Shown: positions 35,851 to 49,295, numbered from the stretch's first letter. The stretch is 64,000 bases of DNA from Chionoecetes opilio (GCA_016584305.1 JACEEZ010024150.1:62001-126000); one strand, 5' to 3'. Notes: generated by a model not told the origin, from the letters alone. Numbers and translations: made by a program.

Positions 35851-36019
35851 GGTTGAGGGGAGTTTATCCAAAGGAGAAGCGAGCAATTTTCCGTAGGTGG
35901 TTTATTCTAAAGAACAGAGATAGGCCGGATCACCAGCGTGAGGGGCTGGTTTTAAACGGTCAGGCTGTAGGGCAGCGACTAAAGTAGGGGGCGACGCAGC
36001 GCGCGCTGTTGTCATGTCT

Positions 36020-37075
36020 CACATACAGTGTTGCAACAGCGTGTATGTGTAGGAATTATTAAGAGGCATGAATATCACATATCACATATCCACAGTCTAC
36101 AAACACATCGCTTAGTGGCACAGGGACGTGCATTTACATGGCATTGGGAAGTCAATCGGGCAGTAAACCTGACATCTTTTTCCGCTCAAGGATGCCAGCA
36201 GCCGCGCTGGTAGCCAAAATTCCTTGGATCAAGATACACTTTCTCCAGACAGTGCAGTTGCATGTATTACGTTCCTGTAAAATTGCCCTGAGAATATGCC
36301 CCTTGATAGAAGGGAACTGCTGGGGGATAGGTCAGGGATAGTTTTTTTTGCTGTGTTGGAAGAGGTAATATCTTAGCTCATCCATTGTTTTGCATTGTGT
36401 TCCAGACTTGTACACATTAACTGGAAACTCTTCTACCCAATGGAAAGTCAATCTCATTTTGGTGCTTTCCAAAGTTTGGAGGTAGTTGACAGGATTGGCT
36501 TGCAGTCCAGCTGCTTTTGTCCCGAATTTGCTTGTTGAATCACAACTGTCAGATGATGCAGTGCTAAAAGTACTTTGCAAGTTTCCGTGCCTAACCTCTC
36601 AGCCAAGACATGAAGGAGAATATATCTGGTAGTTTTTCCCACACCAGCTCTAATCCACTTTTCCCTTAAACCATGGCCCCTTTAGGAGCCCCCAGAAATT
36701 TCAACCCAAGGACCATGACGTCTGTATCATTAGACAGCACAACTACCCTTGTTTGCCCCACTACATACTGCATGGAGAGCATGGGGGATGATCCTCACAT
36801 TTGCTTTTTCTATGCTGAGATCTAATTCAGAACAGCTGTAGCCCATTTATTGTATATTGCCTTGCATGATTCACTATCATTGGAGAGACCCATCGAGCTG
36901 CCCCAAAAAATTTGTCATTGGCATTTTTCATTTGCCCATATTCCCCTGGCAATGATCTCTGCGTTCACTTCATTCAGGTCGATTGGTTTTACAGCTACAT
37001 CTCTTGATCCTCTCACTTTCTTCAATTAAGACATCCATATATGTGTCAAAGACAAAGTCTTTTCACCAGCAGCCC
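36020..37075 (-). pseudogene. Second PIN/CXC-type transposon gene relic
   Basis: On the minus strand, reading down from 37070, fragments FDTYMDVLI, SRDVAV and VVVLSNDTDVMVLG (about 36760-36710) are followed by ILLHVLAERLGTETCK, a degenerate LTGCDSTSKFGTKAAGL (about 36550-36500), then WVEEFPVNVYKSGTQCKTMDELR. It ends in a cysteine-rich tail PMPCKCTSCATKRCVC (about 36150-36080). The order NDTDV...LTGCD...cysteine tail matches the C-terminal half of the 8.7-10.4 kb pseudogene, but the family is clearly divergent (LTGCDST versus LTGCDTV). It has several frameshifts and stops. No inverted termini were recognised for this copy. Confidence 0.6.
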
Positions 37076-37079
37076 TGCT

Positions 37080-37690
37080 GATGGGGGAAAAATACTATAC
37101 CAGATATATTCCTCTTCATATCTTGGCTGAGAGGTTAGGCCCGGAAACTTGCAAAAGTACTTGTAGCACTGCTCATCTGACAGGTTGTGATTCAAAAAGG
37201 GCAAAATTGGGGCACATAAGCAGCTGGACTGAAAGCCAATTCGTGTCACTACCTCCAAAACTTCGGAAAGCACCAAAATGAGATTGACTTTCCATTGATA
37301 GAAGAGTTTTAGTTAATGTGTAAAAGTCTGGAACACAATGCCCAAAACAATGGATGAGCTAAGATATCACCTCTTCCAACCACAGCAAAAAGACTATCCT
37401 TGACCTACCCCCCAGCAGTGGTTCTATCAAGGGGCATATTCTCAGGGCATTTTACAGGACGTACATGCAACTACACGTTGGAGAAAGTGTACCTTGATCC
37501 AAGGGAAATTTTTGGGTACAGCGCGGCTGGTGACATCCTTGAGCCGGAACGATGTCAGGTCTTACTGCCAGATGACTTCCCAATGCCATGTAAATGCACG
37601 TCCTGTGCCACTAAGCGATGTGTTTTTAGACAATATGAGCTAATTTGTTTTTCAGTACTGCAGCTGCCAAGCTTCTGACAAAGGATCTAA
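37080..37690 (+). pseudogene. Inverted duplicate of the PIN/CXC C-terminal part
   Basis: The plus strand repeats, in opposite orientation, the 36660-36080 coding sequence: YIPLHILAERLGPETCKSTC, then LTGCD, KLRKAPK, and DDFPMPCKCTSCATKRCVF at 37565-37630. The two arms face each other across about 400 bp of gene sequence, so the locus is a large hairpin. The arms differ by small indels, so both are decayed. Confidence 0.65.
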
Positions 37691-38535
37691 TAATCCAGCT
37701 AAATTTGATAAAGGATAGGTGCTGGATGATTATGTACTAAGTGACCCAGCCCCCACGCCTCGTGAAAATTGGACTCATCATTTTCGTTAAAATGGAAACA
37801 ATATTCCAATTTTTTTTACATCGTTTTACTGTTGGGAACAAATAAATAAACGAACAAACAAACTATATTAAGATTCATTCATTTAGTTTCTCATTATAGA
37901 ATCGAGTTTGATTCCCTTAGGAACTTAAGAGAGTGGACATAAAATTTTTCCAATTTGGTCACCAGACCATCCTTATTCATCACTACTGCTCTTTAAAAAC
38001 CCACTTTCCTTTAAAAAGGAAGCTAAGATAAGCAAAACCCTTTTTTGTTTGTACTTCTCAAGTCCTAAACTTGAGAGAAAGTGTAGTGGTTTTACCTCAG
38101 GTTTTAGTAAATTCATAATTTTTTTAATTTGACCCTAAATGTTCACATGGACCTACATTATTATGTTTGGTAGTTTTAAAACTTCTCTAATGTGTAATAA
38201 ACTAGTACAAGCTAAAAAACAATGAGATTTGTCACTCCATATATTTTATTTTATTTTTTGTGTATTACAACCTTAGATTTTCAAAAATTTTGATATAACT
38301 TTGTATTTACAATCCTCTGAAAACGTTAATTGTGTAATCAACTTCACTTTAGCTTAATCTTATAGCGGATAAGTTTTAAACTTTCTTTTGAGTGTAATTC
38401 ATTTCCGTAAGTGAATTTGTTTAGGTGCTATGTGCTCACTCGTCATTCGGAGGGTCATTTCCGGGGAAAACACAATTTTTACAAATCCGTTATTTATGAG
38501 GTATTGCCAGGTTTCAGATGATCTACCCCCGTTAA
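37691..38535. other. AT-rich gene-free stretch
   Basis: No frame, RNA or repeat structure that I can support. Confidence 0.45.
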
Positions 38536-38539
38536 TATT

Positions 38540-39262
38540 ATGCCCCAGGTGGTCCTCTATCAAAATCAGGTGAGTGATCTCGGGGCCCTCTTAAACATGA
38601 AAACACCCTTGGCTCCCGGAGTAAAATATAGCTTTAGAATAACCTCAGCACTTCTACTTATTACTTTGGTAATGAAACCTAACACCCCCATAGCTCTATT
38701 TCTAGCCTCAATACATTGTTTCCTAGGTCGGAGGTCGGAGCTCAACCTCACTCCCAAATCTTTCTCACCTTCGGGTTTTCAGCGATACATTGCGTATTGT
38801 GTATCTATTACCAGGTTTTTTTGTACCAACATTCATAACGCTGCACCCATCAATATTAAATTCTATCTCTCATAGGACTACCCTCATTAAGTTTATTTAA
38901 GTCCCTGCAATATGTTTATATCAGACTGTGACCCAAAATCCACCTAAACCCTTTGTATCATCAGCAAACTTGCTGATATCACTGCTAATCCCACTATCCA
39001 AGTCATTGATGTAAATAAAAAATAGTAATGGACCCAAAAACAGACCCTTGTGGAACCCCACTTGTCACCTGCCCCCATTCAGATTTAAAACCATTAATTG
39101 TAACCCTTTTTTGCCTATCACTTAGCCAAGCTCTGATCCAACGAAGAACCTTCCTATCTATTCCATGAGCCTTAGCCTTATTAATGAGTCGCTCGTTTGG
39201 TACCTTGTCGAATGCCTTACTAAAGTTCAGGTATATTATATCATAATCCTTATTGTTAAGCC
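38540..39262 (-). pseudogene. CR1-like LINE reverse transcriptase fragment
   Basis: On the minus strand from 39262, residues NFSKAFDKVPNERLINKAKA, RVTINGFKSEWGQVTSGVPQ, FIYINDLDSG and SKFADDTKG are classic non-LTR RT motifs (the catalytic motif is FADD). They are followed by RYTI, then DLGVRLSSDLRPRKQCIEA and LGFITKV in the thumb region. An extra T in GTTTTTGGG (about 39041) shifts the frame at the SVLGPLL position. Several stops occur around 38830-38930. The element is truncated at both ends. RT copies LINE RNA at nicked chromosomal DNA. The pattern resembles CR1-type LINEs most. Confidence 0.75.
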
Positions 39263-40644
39263 CAGACGAAGGAGGTGAGGGGGCTCAACAGGGGGTGAAG
39301 CTCCTGTTCAGCGGACCCTCAACCCAGTGTGGGATTCAAAAATTTTAAGAACAGGGTGCTCTCACTATAAGGTCTCACTAACAACAGGTTCTCCCTTTGG
39401 TTTTCCCCGTAGAGTTTCAATCATAACTTAAATTAAGTATTTCCGGAGTGTTTTATGCTCAAAATCGTCTATATCTATAACATAAAAAAACAATAACGAG
39501 TATCATAGTTTTGTCCTCGAAATGCAGTTTGGGCCTATTGTAAAATTTTTCCGCACTTTGTTGCACCTTTTTTTGTAATTTTTGCTGTGCGTTATTATAA
39601 ACACTATCATCACAAAATAACATTATAACACTATTATTATCATGTATGGGAAATCCATGCCCACGATTCTATTTCAATAAATAGTTTATTTTCGTCATGA
39701 CATCCTTGCCTCTTCACTTTTTGTTCTATTTGACCCCACCCATCAGCACTACAATGCTGCCAATAACTACACGGCTGATCAGGAATGATCGAAACTATTG
39801 GGATTATTTTGTGTCTAGGCCTATGCCTTAATATTATATATGGCATATTTATAGATTTCAAACGGTTATCAAAGTGATCTGACATATTTAAGATCACCAT
39901 TCCGTATGTCGTGAAGGCGTGACACAGAAAATACTAACTACAGCCTCAAAAAAAACTAAAAATCCTACCAGAAATGGAGATGTAAACAAAACCTTCGAAC
40001 AAGTGATTGCCACATTCCCTCCCTTTCCTCACTGAGAACCTCAGTGTTACAAACTCAAAACTGGAAATATAGCTAATGTTCGTCTTGAACCCGCTGTTCG
40101 GCTTCACCAGACATCAAATCTGCGTTTTTAGTCGTATTTTTACTATAAAAGCCAGTAACAGATCTATGAGGGTTCTACCAAAATAAGATAAGTAATAAGG
40201 TGTCCATGGGGAAAAAAGATTGAGAACCCCTGATTTAAGCTAACAATTGGTTCTCGGATTAATGAAATTCCAAAGAACAGGTTCGTACGAACCGGTGCGA
40301 ACCGGCTCTGAATCCCCATTACTGCCCCCACCGACCTAAGTTTCTATCCAATCGGTCGCTTGACGTGATGACATTTAATCCTGGCACCCCTACCTGTAGG
40401 GTGCCAGGTTGTGCATATCTCCATGTTACTATATGTACTTAGGTTAAACGGAGAGCAGTGCCCGTTAGCGTGACGAACGGGGAGTTGCCTCCAGGCTGGT
40501 AAAAGCCCCGGCATGCCGGGGGCGACCCCCCTGTCCCCCCCGAGGTCCCCTGGCTTGCTACAGGTTTCCCCGGGGGCATCCTTATCGCCCCGCCCTGTCA
40601 GGCACCTGTATAATAATAACATCACCTACTGGCTGCGTTAGCCT
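39263..40644. other. Spacer with hAT-like terminus
   Basis: Mostly AT-rich and gene-free. At 40207-40236 the reverse strand reads CAGGGGTTCTCAATCTTTTT, a common hAT inverted-repeat end; the partner end was not found. About 40380-40620 is a GC-rich patch with the local hairpin TGGCACCCCTACC/GGTGCCA and no gene. Confidence 0.4.
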
Positions 40645-41929
40645 CCCAGCTAACCACACGCGGCGGGCCTACGTGGGCAATTAGAAGCGGCGAACGGCGG
40701 CCACCAGCGGCAAACTTGCCGCCGAATGCCCGGCCGTAGGCCGCTGGTGTATTCAGAGAGGAAAATTTATTATCTGTAAATTCAATGCTACAGGAATTTG
40801 AAAAATGTATTGATTTTATGTGTTAAAACATCTTAAAACAAACAGTTATGTGATGATATTGATGTAGTAATAATCAGTGGTGATAACCAGCGGCTACTTG
40901 AACTTGAGATCTCCGTCGCCCGCTGGTTGTATATTGAAGTGCACAAGAAAAATTAATGCGGCTTACTCTCTGGGCAAAAGGTTTGGTACAGTTAGATAGT
41001 GATCTGTCCTCGTGCATGCCTTGGTGCATGTTTCTGTGGTTGCTGTGGTAAAGATTAAAACTTGCTCAGGAGGTCAGCTAATCTTTGAAAAAAATCAAAT
41101 TTGAAAATCAAATGGCTTCTTCGCTTCGTACACAGCTCTCTGACATCCGACAATTACATCCATCGAAATGTAAGTACCGTGTAAGATTAGGACATGAAAC
41201 ACATTAGAAGGAGTTGTTAGGTGTTAAGAGCAGCAGCACCATCATGTTTTACGGGTTTACCCGGTGTGAACATTTTATATAGGAATCAGATATATGAGTT
41301 CGTTATGTTATCTGTTTAGGGAAGCCCTCTCATTGTTTTTTTTTTTTTCAATTATGTGACTTGTTACGGAAGATGAGAGGCTTAAATAAGTTGAATTGAA
41401 GTGAGTTTAGGGTCATAGTGAGTCCACTTTGAAATTACTGGCCGTGGTGAAACATAAAAAAAGTTGTCATTCGTGACATGAAATAAGAGCTTTTTATCCC
41501 GTGTTTTGAGAGTTCGCAGTCGACAATAAATATGTTTAAAAGGTTGACTTTTTTATGGCTGATGATGGCTTTAGTTGAATGAAGGGAGCTAGGTTCGTAA
41601 GGAGATAGTAGAATTTTAACATGGTACCTAGAACAGTCGCCGCCGTCGGCTACAGGTAGGCTAATTAAAAGTGGAACGGTCTTCGAAAACTTTACACGTC
41701 GGCGAGTGTTCCACGAATCGGCGAGCGTTATCGGTTGGTGTTTCGGCGAGATCCATAAACGTGAACATCTTTAACGATTACAAACACCGAAATATAAGTT
41801 GGGCTCATATATGTGTTACTGCCGTATCTATAGCCACTGCCTCTCTACCTACTGCCGTATTATAGCTGTCGTCGTCACTGGCCCTATCTATAGCTCTCTT
41901 GACTATATCGGTATAATTCTTTGTAGTTT

Positions 41930-42935
41930 TTGTTTTTTTTTTTTGCCCATACTCCCCCTTTGACCCAAACTAGCTTGGGGACCGGGAGAATGACAGGATA
42001 TATGGATGGGGTACCAAAATATGCGTCGCAACCACTTTTTTTTTAGTTATGGAAGTTATTAAAAATTCCTTGATATAGGAAAATAATTGGATTTCTTCTG
42101 AGTCCAGAGGACGTGGATGTAGACAAATGTCGGCCGCCTACGGCAATATAAGTAACTTCTTAGGGGGCTTATAGTGTGGTTAGATTAGTAACTTTTAGGG
42201 GGTTTATGTTAGGGTTAGGTTTAGAACTTTTAGGGTTGTAGTGAGGTTAGGTTAGTAAACTTTTAGGTTGGGTTATAGTGAGGTTATGTTTGAACTTTTA
42301 GGGGGTTATATTGAGGTTAGGTTAGTAACCTTATAGTGGAGGGTAGGTTAGTAAACTTTAGGTGGGTGTTAGTGAGGTTAGGTTAGTAATTTTTAGGGGT
42401 ATTGTGAGGCTAGTTTAATAACTTGCCATATCTTATGTTTAACATATTTAGTTATGTTAGTTTAAGAAGCAGAAAAATGACGCGCGGACTGCCCTCTATA
42501 TAGTGGATCATACGGGCGGCCGCATGGTGGCGACCGACGTGTGAACGTGACGATCCTCACAGAATGATGACCGAAAGTGTCGAGAACACACAAAAACACC
42601 CCGCTAGGAGGTTAAGGTAGGGTTAGGTTAGAATTTGTTAGGCTAGGTTAGAGTGGTTAGGTTAGATTTAGATTTGTTAGGTTAGGTTAGGTTATCGGTG
42701 GGTCAAGGCCCCCCGCTAGGATAGGTAAATTTTGGTTATGTAAAATTTCTCTAAATATAAGGACATTACCTTAGATTTAAGGAGAAATTTTACCCCCTAA
42801 CAATAACTCTTAAATTACGTGTTTTCCGACGCATAATTTGTTTCCACCCGAAAACCCCGCATTCCCACAGGTCCCAAACTTGTTTGGGGGAAAGTGGGAG
42901 AGAGAGAGGGGCAAACACTGAATTTTACCTATATT
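41930..42935. mobile_element. Telomere-repeat MITE, copy B version
   Basis: The left end TTTGCCCATACTCCCCCTTTG and right end AGGGGCAAACACTGAATTTT match the ends of the copy A element. It is longer because of an expanded TTAGG-rich array. Confidence 0.7.
42155..42700. repeat. Degenerate TTAGG array and 35-45-bp higher-order repeat
   Basis: From about 42155 to 42420 a unit of the form GGTTAGTAACTTTTAGGGGG plus TTATAGTGA recurs roughly every 35-50 bp. From about 42610 to 42700 simple GGTTAGGTTAG units follow. The first type looks like a telomere-type repeat amplified into a longer unit. Confidence 0.7.
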
Positions 42936-43039
42936 CTTTAGCACTCATTCTTTACCCCGTACAACTATTTATTTACAGATCAAATAAAAAAGTGTATATT
43001 CGTACACTTTATATTTCGGCTATTACATTTCTTAGTTGA

Positions 43040-43260
43040 GTAATGTCAGAGGTTTTCGTTCACCGAAAAGGCAGGCACCCGCTCTGGGAGCGAACCCGAG
43101 ACCTTCCACTTGCGGAGCGACGTTGTACCGTAACTTACGGTCGCCTCTCCGTGACAACCCAAACATCTCCCCCTAAGGCCTCCAGGCCAGTCCGGGGAAT
43201 GGTTTATCGCTTTACCTCGGATCCTACTTCCACTGCGCCATGTTAGAGGACGGGTTTTAC
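43040..43260 (-). mobile_element. Possible second tRNA-related SINE
   Basis: On the minus strand a B-box-like GGGTTCGCTCC (about 43098-43088) follows AAGGTCTC, and GTCACGGAGAGGCGACCGTAA lies upstream where an A box would be. The match to tRNA is weaker than at 1202-1275, so this is tentative. It has no counterpart in copy A, which suggests a later insertion. Confidence 0.4.
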
Positions 43261-43571
43261 GAAAAGGCAGGCCACACAGTTACTAATAATTAAATGTTGT
43301 ATTCTCGCATTACATCCCACATATTACAATTACCTGTAAGTCGAGGAAAACCTTAAAGTAGTAGTGCTAAAGGTACTGAAATTGCAAGTTACCGTAAAAT
43401 TTGTAACTGAAATATTCCGAGGATAAAAACAAACAACTTTGTTTTTAAATAATCGTTGGATGTTCATGGAATTGTCGCTGATAGGAATTCACGGCAAAAC
43501 ACCAACTTAGAAACTCGACAACGCAGAAATGTTCTTTACAAGTTAATTTTGTTCATTCTCTTTTTTAAAAA

Positions 43572-43664
43572 AGCATCTACCATTGCCGCAGACCAGGATG
43601 CCAGCATGGTGCTTGATACACTGCAGAGTGTGATGGTTGTACGCACCATGGACATTTTATTCAA
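43572..43664 (+). other. Exon-like block, copy B
   Basis: Counterpart of 17947-18036. It reads ASTIAADQDASMVLDTLQSV and continues to DILFK before a GTACAT donor-like site. Length differs by about 3 bp from copy A. Confidence 0.3.
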
Positions 43665-44029
43665 GGTACATAAAATTAGCTTATGAATTATGGTTTTGCA
43701 AACAATGGGTTTAGTTGCTTTCAATAATAAATGAGGGTAAAGATTGGTTTTAGGGAACCTTCCTTATTGCGGAAAAATATAACCCGTTATGTGACTGTTA
43801 TTTTATGTTTTTTATCACGAAGATATTTTTTAAACCCTCAATCAGTCAGCACGTTCTTTTTCCCAATAGAGCAATAAACTAACCAACCTGAGTAACGCGT
43901 GGTAATTTTTTTTGCTTTAAGTGGATGATACGTTTATTTTTGCTCGGGCCATGGAATTATTTTACTTTAAAAAAAAAATTTTAAGGATCACTTTATGGAC
44001 ATAACCACTTATGAATGCTTCTCCCGCAG

Positions 44030-44197
44030 ATCCATCACATTCATGGGGGAAGTCGTGACTTCGGTATGTTGGAACGTTCCCCAGAACTGAGGCGCTGGGT
44101 GGCACGGTTGTCACACATTACCAACGCTTGACCAGTAGGGATGAAAGTACCAAGCCGTGGGTGGGCGAAACATCGCCTTCAGAATGCGGAACTGGTA
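44030..44197 (+). other. Exon-like block, copy B
   Basis: Counterpart of 17417-17576, bounded by CCCGCAG and GTATGT. It contains small insertions relative to copy A, so the frames of the two copies disagree. Confidence 0.3.
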
Positions 44198-45839
44198 TGT
44201 ATGTGAGATAAGATAATAATGATGGATATCGTATTCCTTTGATGGTTTTTTATAAATTTTATTGTACAAGGGTCTTGAATGTGTCAGGCTCTTAAAAGAT
44301 TATAAAAAATGGAATGGCATATTATTTGCCATCATAATTTTACATGTTTTATAATTCTTCTCTCTCTCGCTCTCGCTCTCTCTCTCCCTGAACTCATGGG
44401 TGGTGTTTCTCAATGCAGATGGAAGGCAGCAAAGCTCATTGGATTAAGAAAGAATTGTTGCCCTCAGGACTTTTCGAGCACCTCATAGTTCATGTTATAT
44501 ACCAGATGCAGTGATTACCTTTGCTTGCACAAACTTGCTGTTATCTTTAAGGTTAGGGAGGACTTGTGTGTTCGAATTAATATAGAGCTACATATCATGT
44601 CATTTATATATCATGATGCAACATTTCGGTTACCAGGGTTGCAATGGCAATTTAGGTATCTTTTTCAATCAGACACATCTAAATACCTATAACGCCAAAC
44701 AGGCCTCTACATGTTAATGTACATTTTCTTGTACACAAGTTCCTTCCAGGAAATCCCTTCGGAGCTTGTTTCTGGTCATTGCTGGATCATGCTAAGCATG
44801 TCTTCCTTCTTCCCCATTTAGCCACTGCAGCACACCTGTCTACATTGTGGATTCCTGCACCATTGTCCCACTCACTTTCTAAGTATTTTTTTTATTGAAT
44901 GCTTCATAGTAATGTGGAGTGCTTTAAGTGAACAAGTGACTAAAGAAATGGTACACATCATGATGCAATTGTAAAACCACTCCCAACAGTATGGCCTTCA
45001 CTTTGAGAAACTGTATACGGGATTGTCTTTCTTTTTTTCTCAGGTTTGGAAGGAGTGTTGTAAAAGATGGAAATTGACGGAGAGAAAGAGAATAAAGTTC
45101 TAGCACAAGATCAGTTGAAGAGTTGTTTTCAAGTAAGGCAACCCACGCTTCCACAAAGGTGATAATATTGCTTCTAATGATGTATTGGGGGTAAGCACTA
45201 ATGCTTGCCCATCCTACCTTTCCGTCTGTCCTATAGTGGGTGGTGCCACTCCATTAGGAACCTGTGTTAATAACTCTGCACAAATTTCTCCTTTGTGACT
45301 CTTCTAAGGAAATGCCACTATTCACCGACCAGAGATGGTTCTACAAAACTTCTCAGTAATGAAGTTAACCTATACTAACATGTAATGATAAACTGAATGC
45401 ATTTGGTGAATTTAGTTACATCACATATATTACCAGAAAGTTTACAAGCAGTATCTTCGCCTTACCTTATTATGAATTGTGACTGGATGGCATTTTGATG
45501 ACAATATGAGGGGCCAACATTATATTAACTATTAACCATAAAGCCATTATTGGTTCATGACCCTGGTGGCAGTAATAATTTGTCTGGATGAAAAAAAGAT
45601 TTGCCCTAAATATTGTACTACAGTACATACTCCATTATCTGTCCTCATTCACAGACATGTGGCTGTTGCCATATACAGTACCGTATGTCAATTACATTGT
45701 ACTTAAAAAATTTTGTTGTGCGTCTGCTTTCCAATATGATCAGTGTAGAAGTCATACTAATATGTAGAATTGATCATGAACATTCTTCAGCAAGGCTGCG
45801 GCTTCAGGTAGCGCCCGACTTTCATCTACAAACCATGAC

Positions 45840-46125
45840 AGGTGAATGGAGGATGCGGCAAGGGAGCAGATGCCAGACTAGAGTCAGAAGAGGCACACAG
45901 TGCCGTGGAGCAGCAGCTACTCCCTCAGGCTGGTGTCGGCTCAGGAGAACAACACTTAAGCCTGACGCATCAATCATTGGAGGCATACCCCGCGGGGCAA
46001 GTCACGCCAAAGAGCTACAAGGAATCTTATACCTCGCTCAAAGGGTGGTCCTGGGGCGCGTTGCGATGACGGCCGCCGTGCGGCAGGAGTTAACCAGTCT
46101 GCTGGCCCACTCACTTGATGCCTAA
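45840..46125 (+). other. Conserved GC-richer block, copy B
   Basis: Counterpart of 15341-15625. An open frame from 45613 crosses it and ends AVRQELTSLLAHSLDA before a TAA. The product is unrecognised. Confidence 0.3.
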
Positions 46126-46549
46126 CGGGACTGAATTAAAAGTGTCTCATACCTGTTTAGATTGAGCCAGACATGAAACCAAAAGATGACGAATGAAATA
46201 TACCAAGAACACGTTCATAAATACCCATACATATCGACAGAAATGTTTTTAAAGACATACACACTTGCTGTCACCAACTAGTACATTTTCACGGATTTTC
46301 AGGCAGACACCGATAGAAAATAAGAGGCAGGCCCGAACAAAAAAAAACTTGTTCACTTTCAGGAACTGGAGTGATGTATACTTTCGCTTCATTCCCATGC
46401 AAGGAAGCTAGAGACACGTTCTGTTAGATCCTGTTCCCGTGTTTGATGTAGGGTAGGGGGAAGTTAGGGCGGTGTGGATGGCCCCGTGGGTAGGGGATGG
46501 GGTGTGTGGTGGGGGGAAAGAGGAAGGGGTGTTATAGTGACAGATGTGG

Positions 46550-46815
46550 TGGTGAGATGGTGTGAGACATGAAGAGGAAAAGGAGGAGGGATAAACCTGC
46601 GAAAGGAACTTTTTTTTTCTTTCTTGTTTTTCCTTCTCTTAATTCATGTCTCACACCATCTCATCTCTCACCACTAGTTTGGTGGAAAAAGAGTTAGAAC
46701 GACCTCGGAAAACGTTCAAAGAAGACAGCAACATGGCAACACAAAGAAGACCAAGCAAGCAAGCGTCTTTGACATTTTTCGAGGTCCGTTCTAACTATGT
46801 TTTCAACAAACTAGT
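46550..46815. repeat. Two hairpins, copy B
   Basis: Counterparts of 14667-14804 and 14815-14927 in reverse order. The arms are more diverged here. Confidence 0.6.
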
Positions 46816-47236
46816 ACCAAACTCATCATTAGAGCCGCAATGCACCAGATTGAGACAGCATTTTTGGAGGTTCCCGTCTCCCAGCTATCTGGTATGGACT
46901 TGCCACACCACTGTACAAAAGTGACTATATGTGTCTTTTAACAATGGATTGATTTGTCAGGCAAAATGAATCTGTAGACCTGGGGGGGAGGGGGATAGAG
47001 GAATGTGGGGTGATGGGGAGGAAATTTAGGCGCAAGGGGAGCAAAGATGGCAACCCTCTCCCCTCATACATATTTAGTGCAGCCTGAGCGATGTGGAGCA
47101 CTGTGCGGACTAACCTCCGCCAGGAGATGTCAGATATACGACAACCGAGAAAGAAAATTTTAAAACAATCAATGAGAAAGAAGGGCAAAAAATCTGAAGA
47201 CGTTCTGTCCTAATTTTTTTTGCACGTGAATAATAC

Positions 47237-47790
<554 letters not shown>

Positions 47791-48287
47791 AATTTATTTA
47801 TTTATTTACAGTGGAGTCGACCCTAGCGCTCTGCCCTTATGTTAAAGGAAAGGCGTATGATATTATAGAGACAGGATGGTATGACAGCAGAGTGGTATAT
47901 GAGGTGGTGGATTGGATAGTACAGGAAGGAAAATAGGAAGGAAAAATCCTGCTAATCGAGTGTATGAAAAAGGTTGACCAAAAATATCTGGTTAATTTTA
48001 TAGTTCATAAGTTTGTAGGTTTGTATGGCCTGAAAATTATTTAAAGTGAAATGGATCTCGATTACCCAAATTCTTTCAATCTTCATTCATCTCGTTCTTC
48101 ATGGCTGTTCCACCATGTAAATCCAATGCGGAATTTTTTTGTCGTTAATAAAAAATAAACGAAGTCCCAAACGTGATTTGTGGTTCTCTTCATCCATATT
48201 ACTGGATAACGACAAAAAAATATTTGGCTTGTACTTAGAGCATAATTGCATAATTAGTTAATGTTTTATGGGTGTTGAACAGTCAAT

Positions 48288-48535
48288 GGCCGTACCGAGA
48301 GTCATGATGAGTTGAGCGACGACCTTCGTTTGACAGGAAGGGTACCATAAAAGGGATCTTTTTCCGGAAACGAAGAGCAGCACGTTAGGTCGGTACACAA
48401 AGGGACACGGTCACCTTCGTGGTCTTGACGACCGTCGTCGTAGCTCTCATAACGAAAAAATAGCCCTTTATGGTACCCTCCTGTCAACGAGGTTGTTCGC
48501 TTGTCGCACTTCAGCATGACTCTCGATACGGGCCC
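48288..48535. repeat. Foldback repeat nested in copy B
   Basis: Same palindrome as 13144-13384, from GGCCGTACCGAGAGTCATGA to CATGACTCTCGATACGGGCC. Confidence 0.8.
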
Positions 48536-48884
48536 ATCAGTCTTAGCGGCTAAGGTCTGTGCACCACCTCTAAAACATTACTGTATCTGAATATGCTTAG
48601 AAAGTGTACGTAAATATCCTCAATCAGTTAATATAAACAGTAGGCAAATGGTCATATGCCTACGCGGGCCGCTGGGAGCGGCCAGCCGGTGAGCCTACTG
48701 AGCAATCCCCAGCGGCCCTACGTCGTACACTTCCGTCGGGCCGCCGGTAAGACATACGGAGGGCCTCCGGAGGCCCTCCGTCTTTGTGTTTGCTGGGCTC
48801 CTGGTGGACCTGTGGTACTCAGGGGGTCCTCAAACCCTGCTGCGTGTGTCTCATCATCCCTGGAAGTGGGGGGCCCTAAAGAGA

Positions 48885-49295
48885 AACCACAGGGGGCGGG
48901 TGTGTTGCAGGGACGTCGTGACACCGTAGAGTTGCACCCCCGCCCCATGGGGCAATGCGGGGCGATCCTCCGTCGCCCCGCCGCGGCCTCGGGGATCCCT
49001 GGGGGGCCCTGGAGAGAGCCACAGGGGCGGGTTGTGTTGCAGGACGTCGTGGTACCGTATAGCTGCACTTACCTGCTCCGGGGGGCAATGCGGGGCGATC
49101 CTCATAGCCCCTCTGCGGCCCCGGGATCTCAGAGGGGCCCAGGCAGAACCACAGGGGCAAAGCCACAGGGGCGGGTGCTCTTGCAGGGCGTCGGGGCACC
49201 GTAGAGTTGAGTAGTACCTGCCCCGGGGGGACAAAGCGGAGCGGCGGGCGTTGGGGCGTCGGTTAATGAAGGGCGTGGCGTGTGTTGCAGGGCGC
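48885..49295. repeat. GC-rich tandem repeat of about 130-145 bp
   Basis: Units begin GGGGCGGGT near 48892, 49024 and 49169, each followed by TTGCAGG(G)RCGTCG and CACCGTAGAG- or TACCGTATAG-type words, then GGGGCAATGCGGGGCGATCC. A fourth partial unit starts near 49266. Long open frames occur on both strands because stops are rare in GC-rich DNA; none has recognisable protein features. Confidence 0.65.

Noticed and set aside
36020..37690. Arms of the same large inverted repeat as copies A and B
   Set aside because: Its centre of symmetry (about 36.85 kb) differs from that of copies A/B (about 30.6 kb), so it is an independent inverted duplication.
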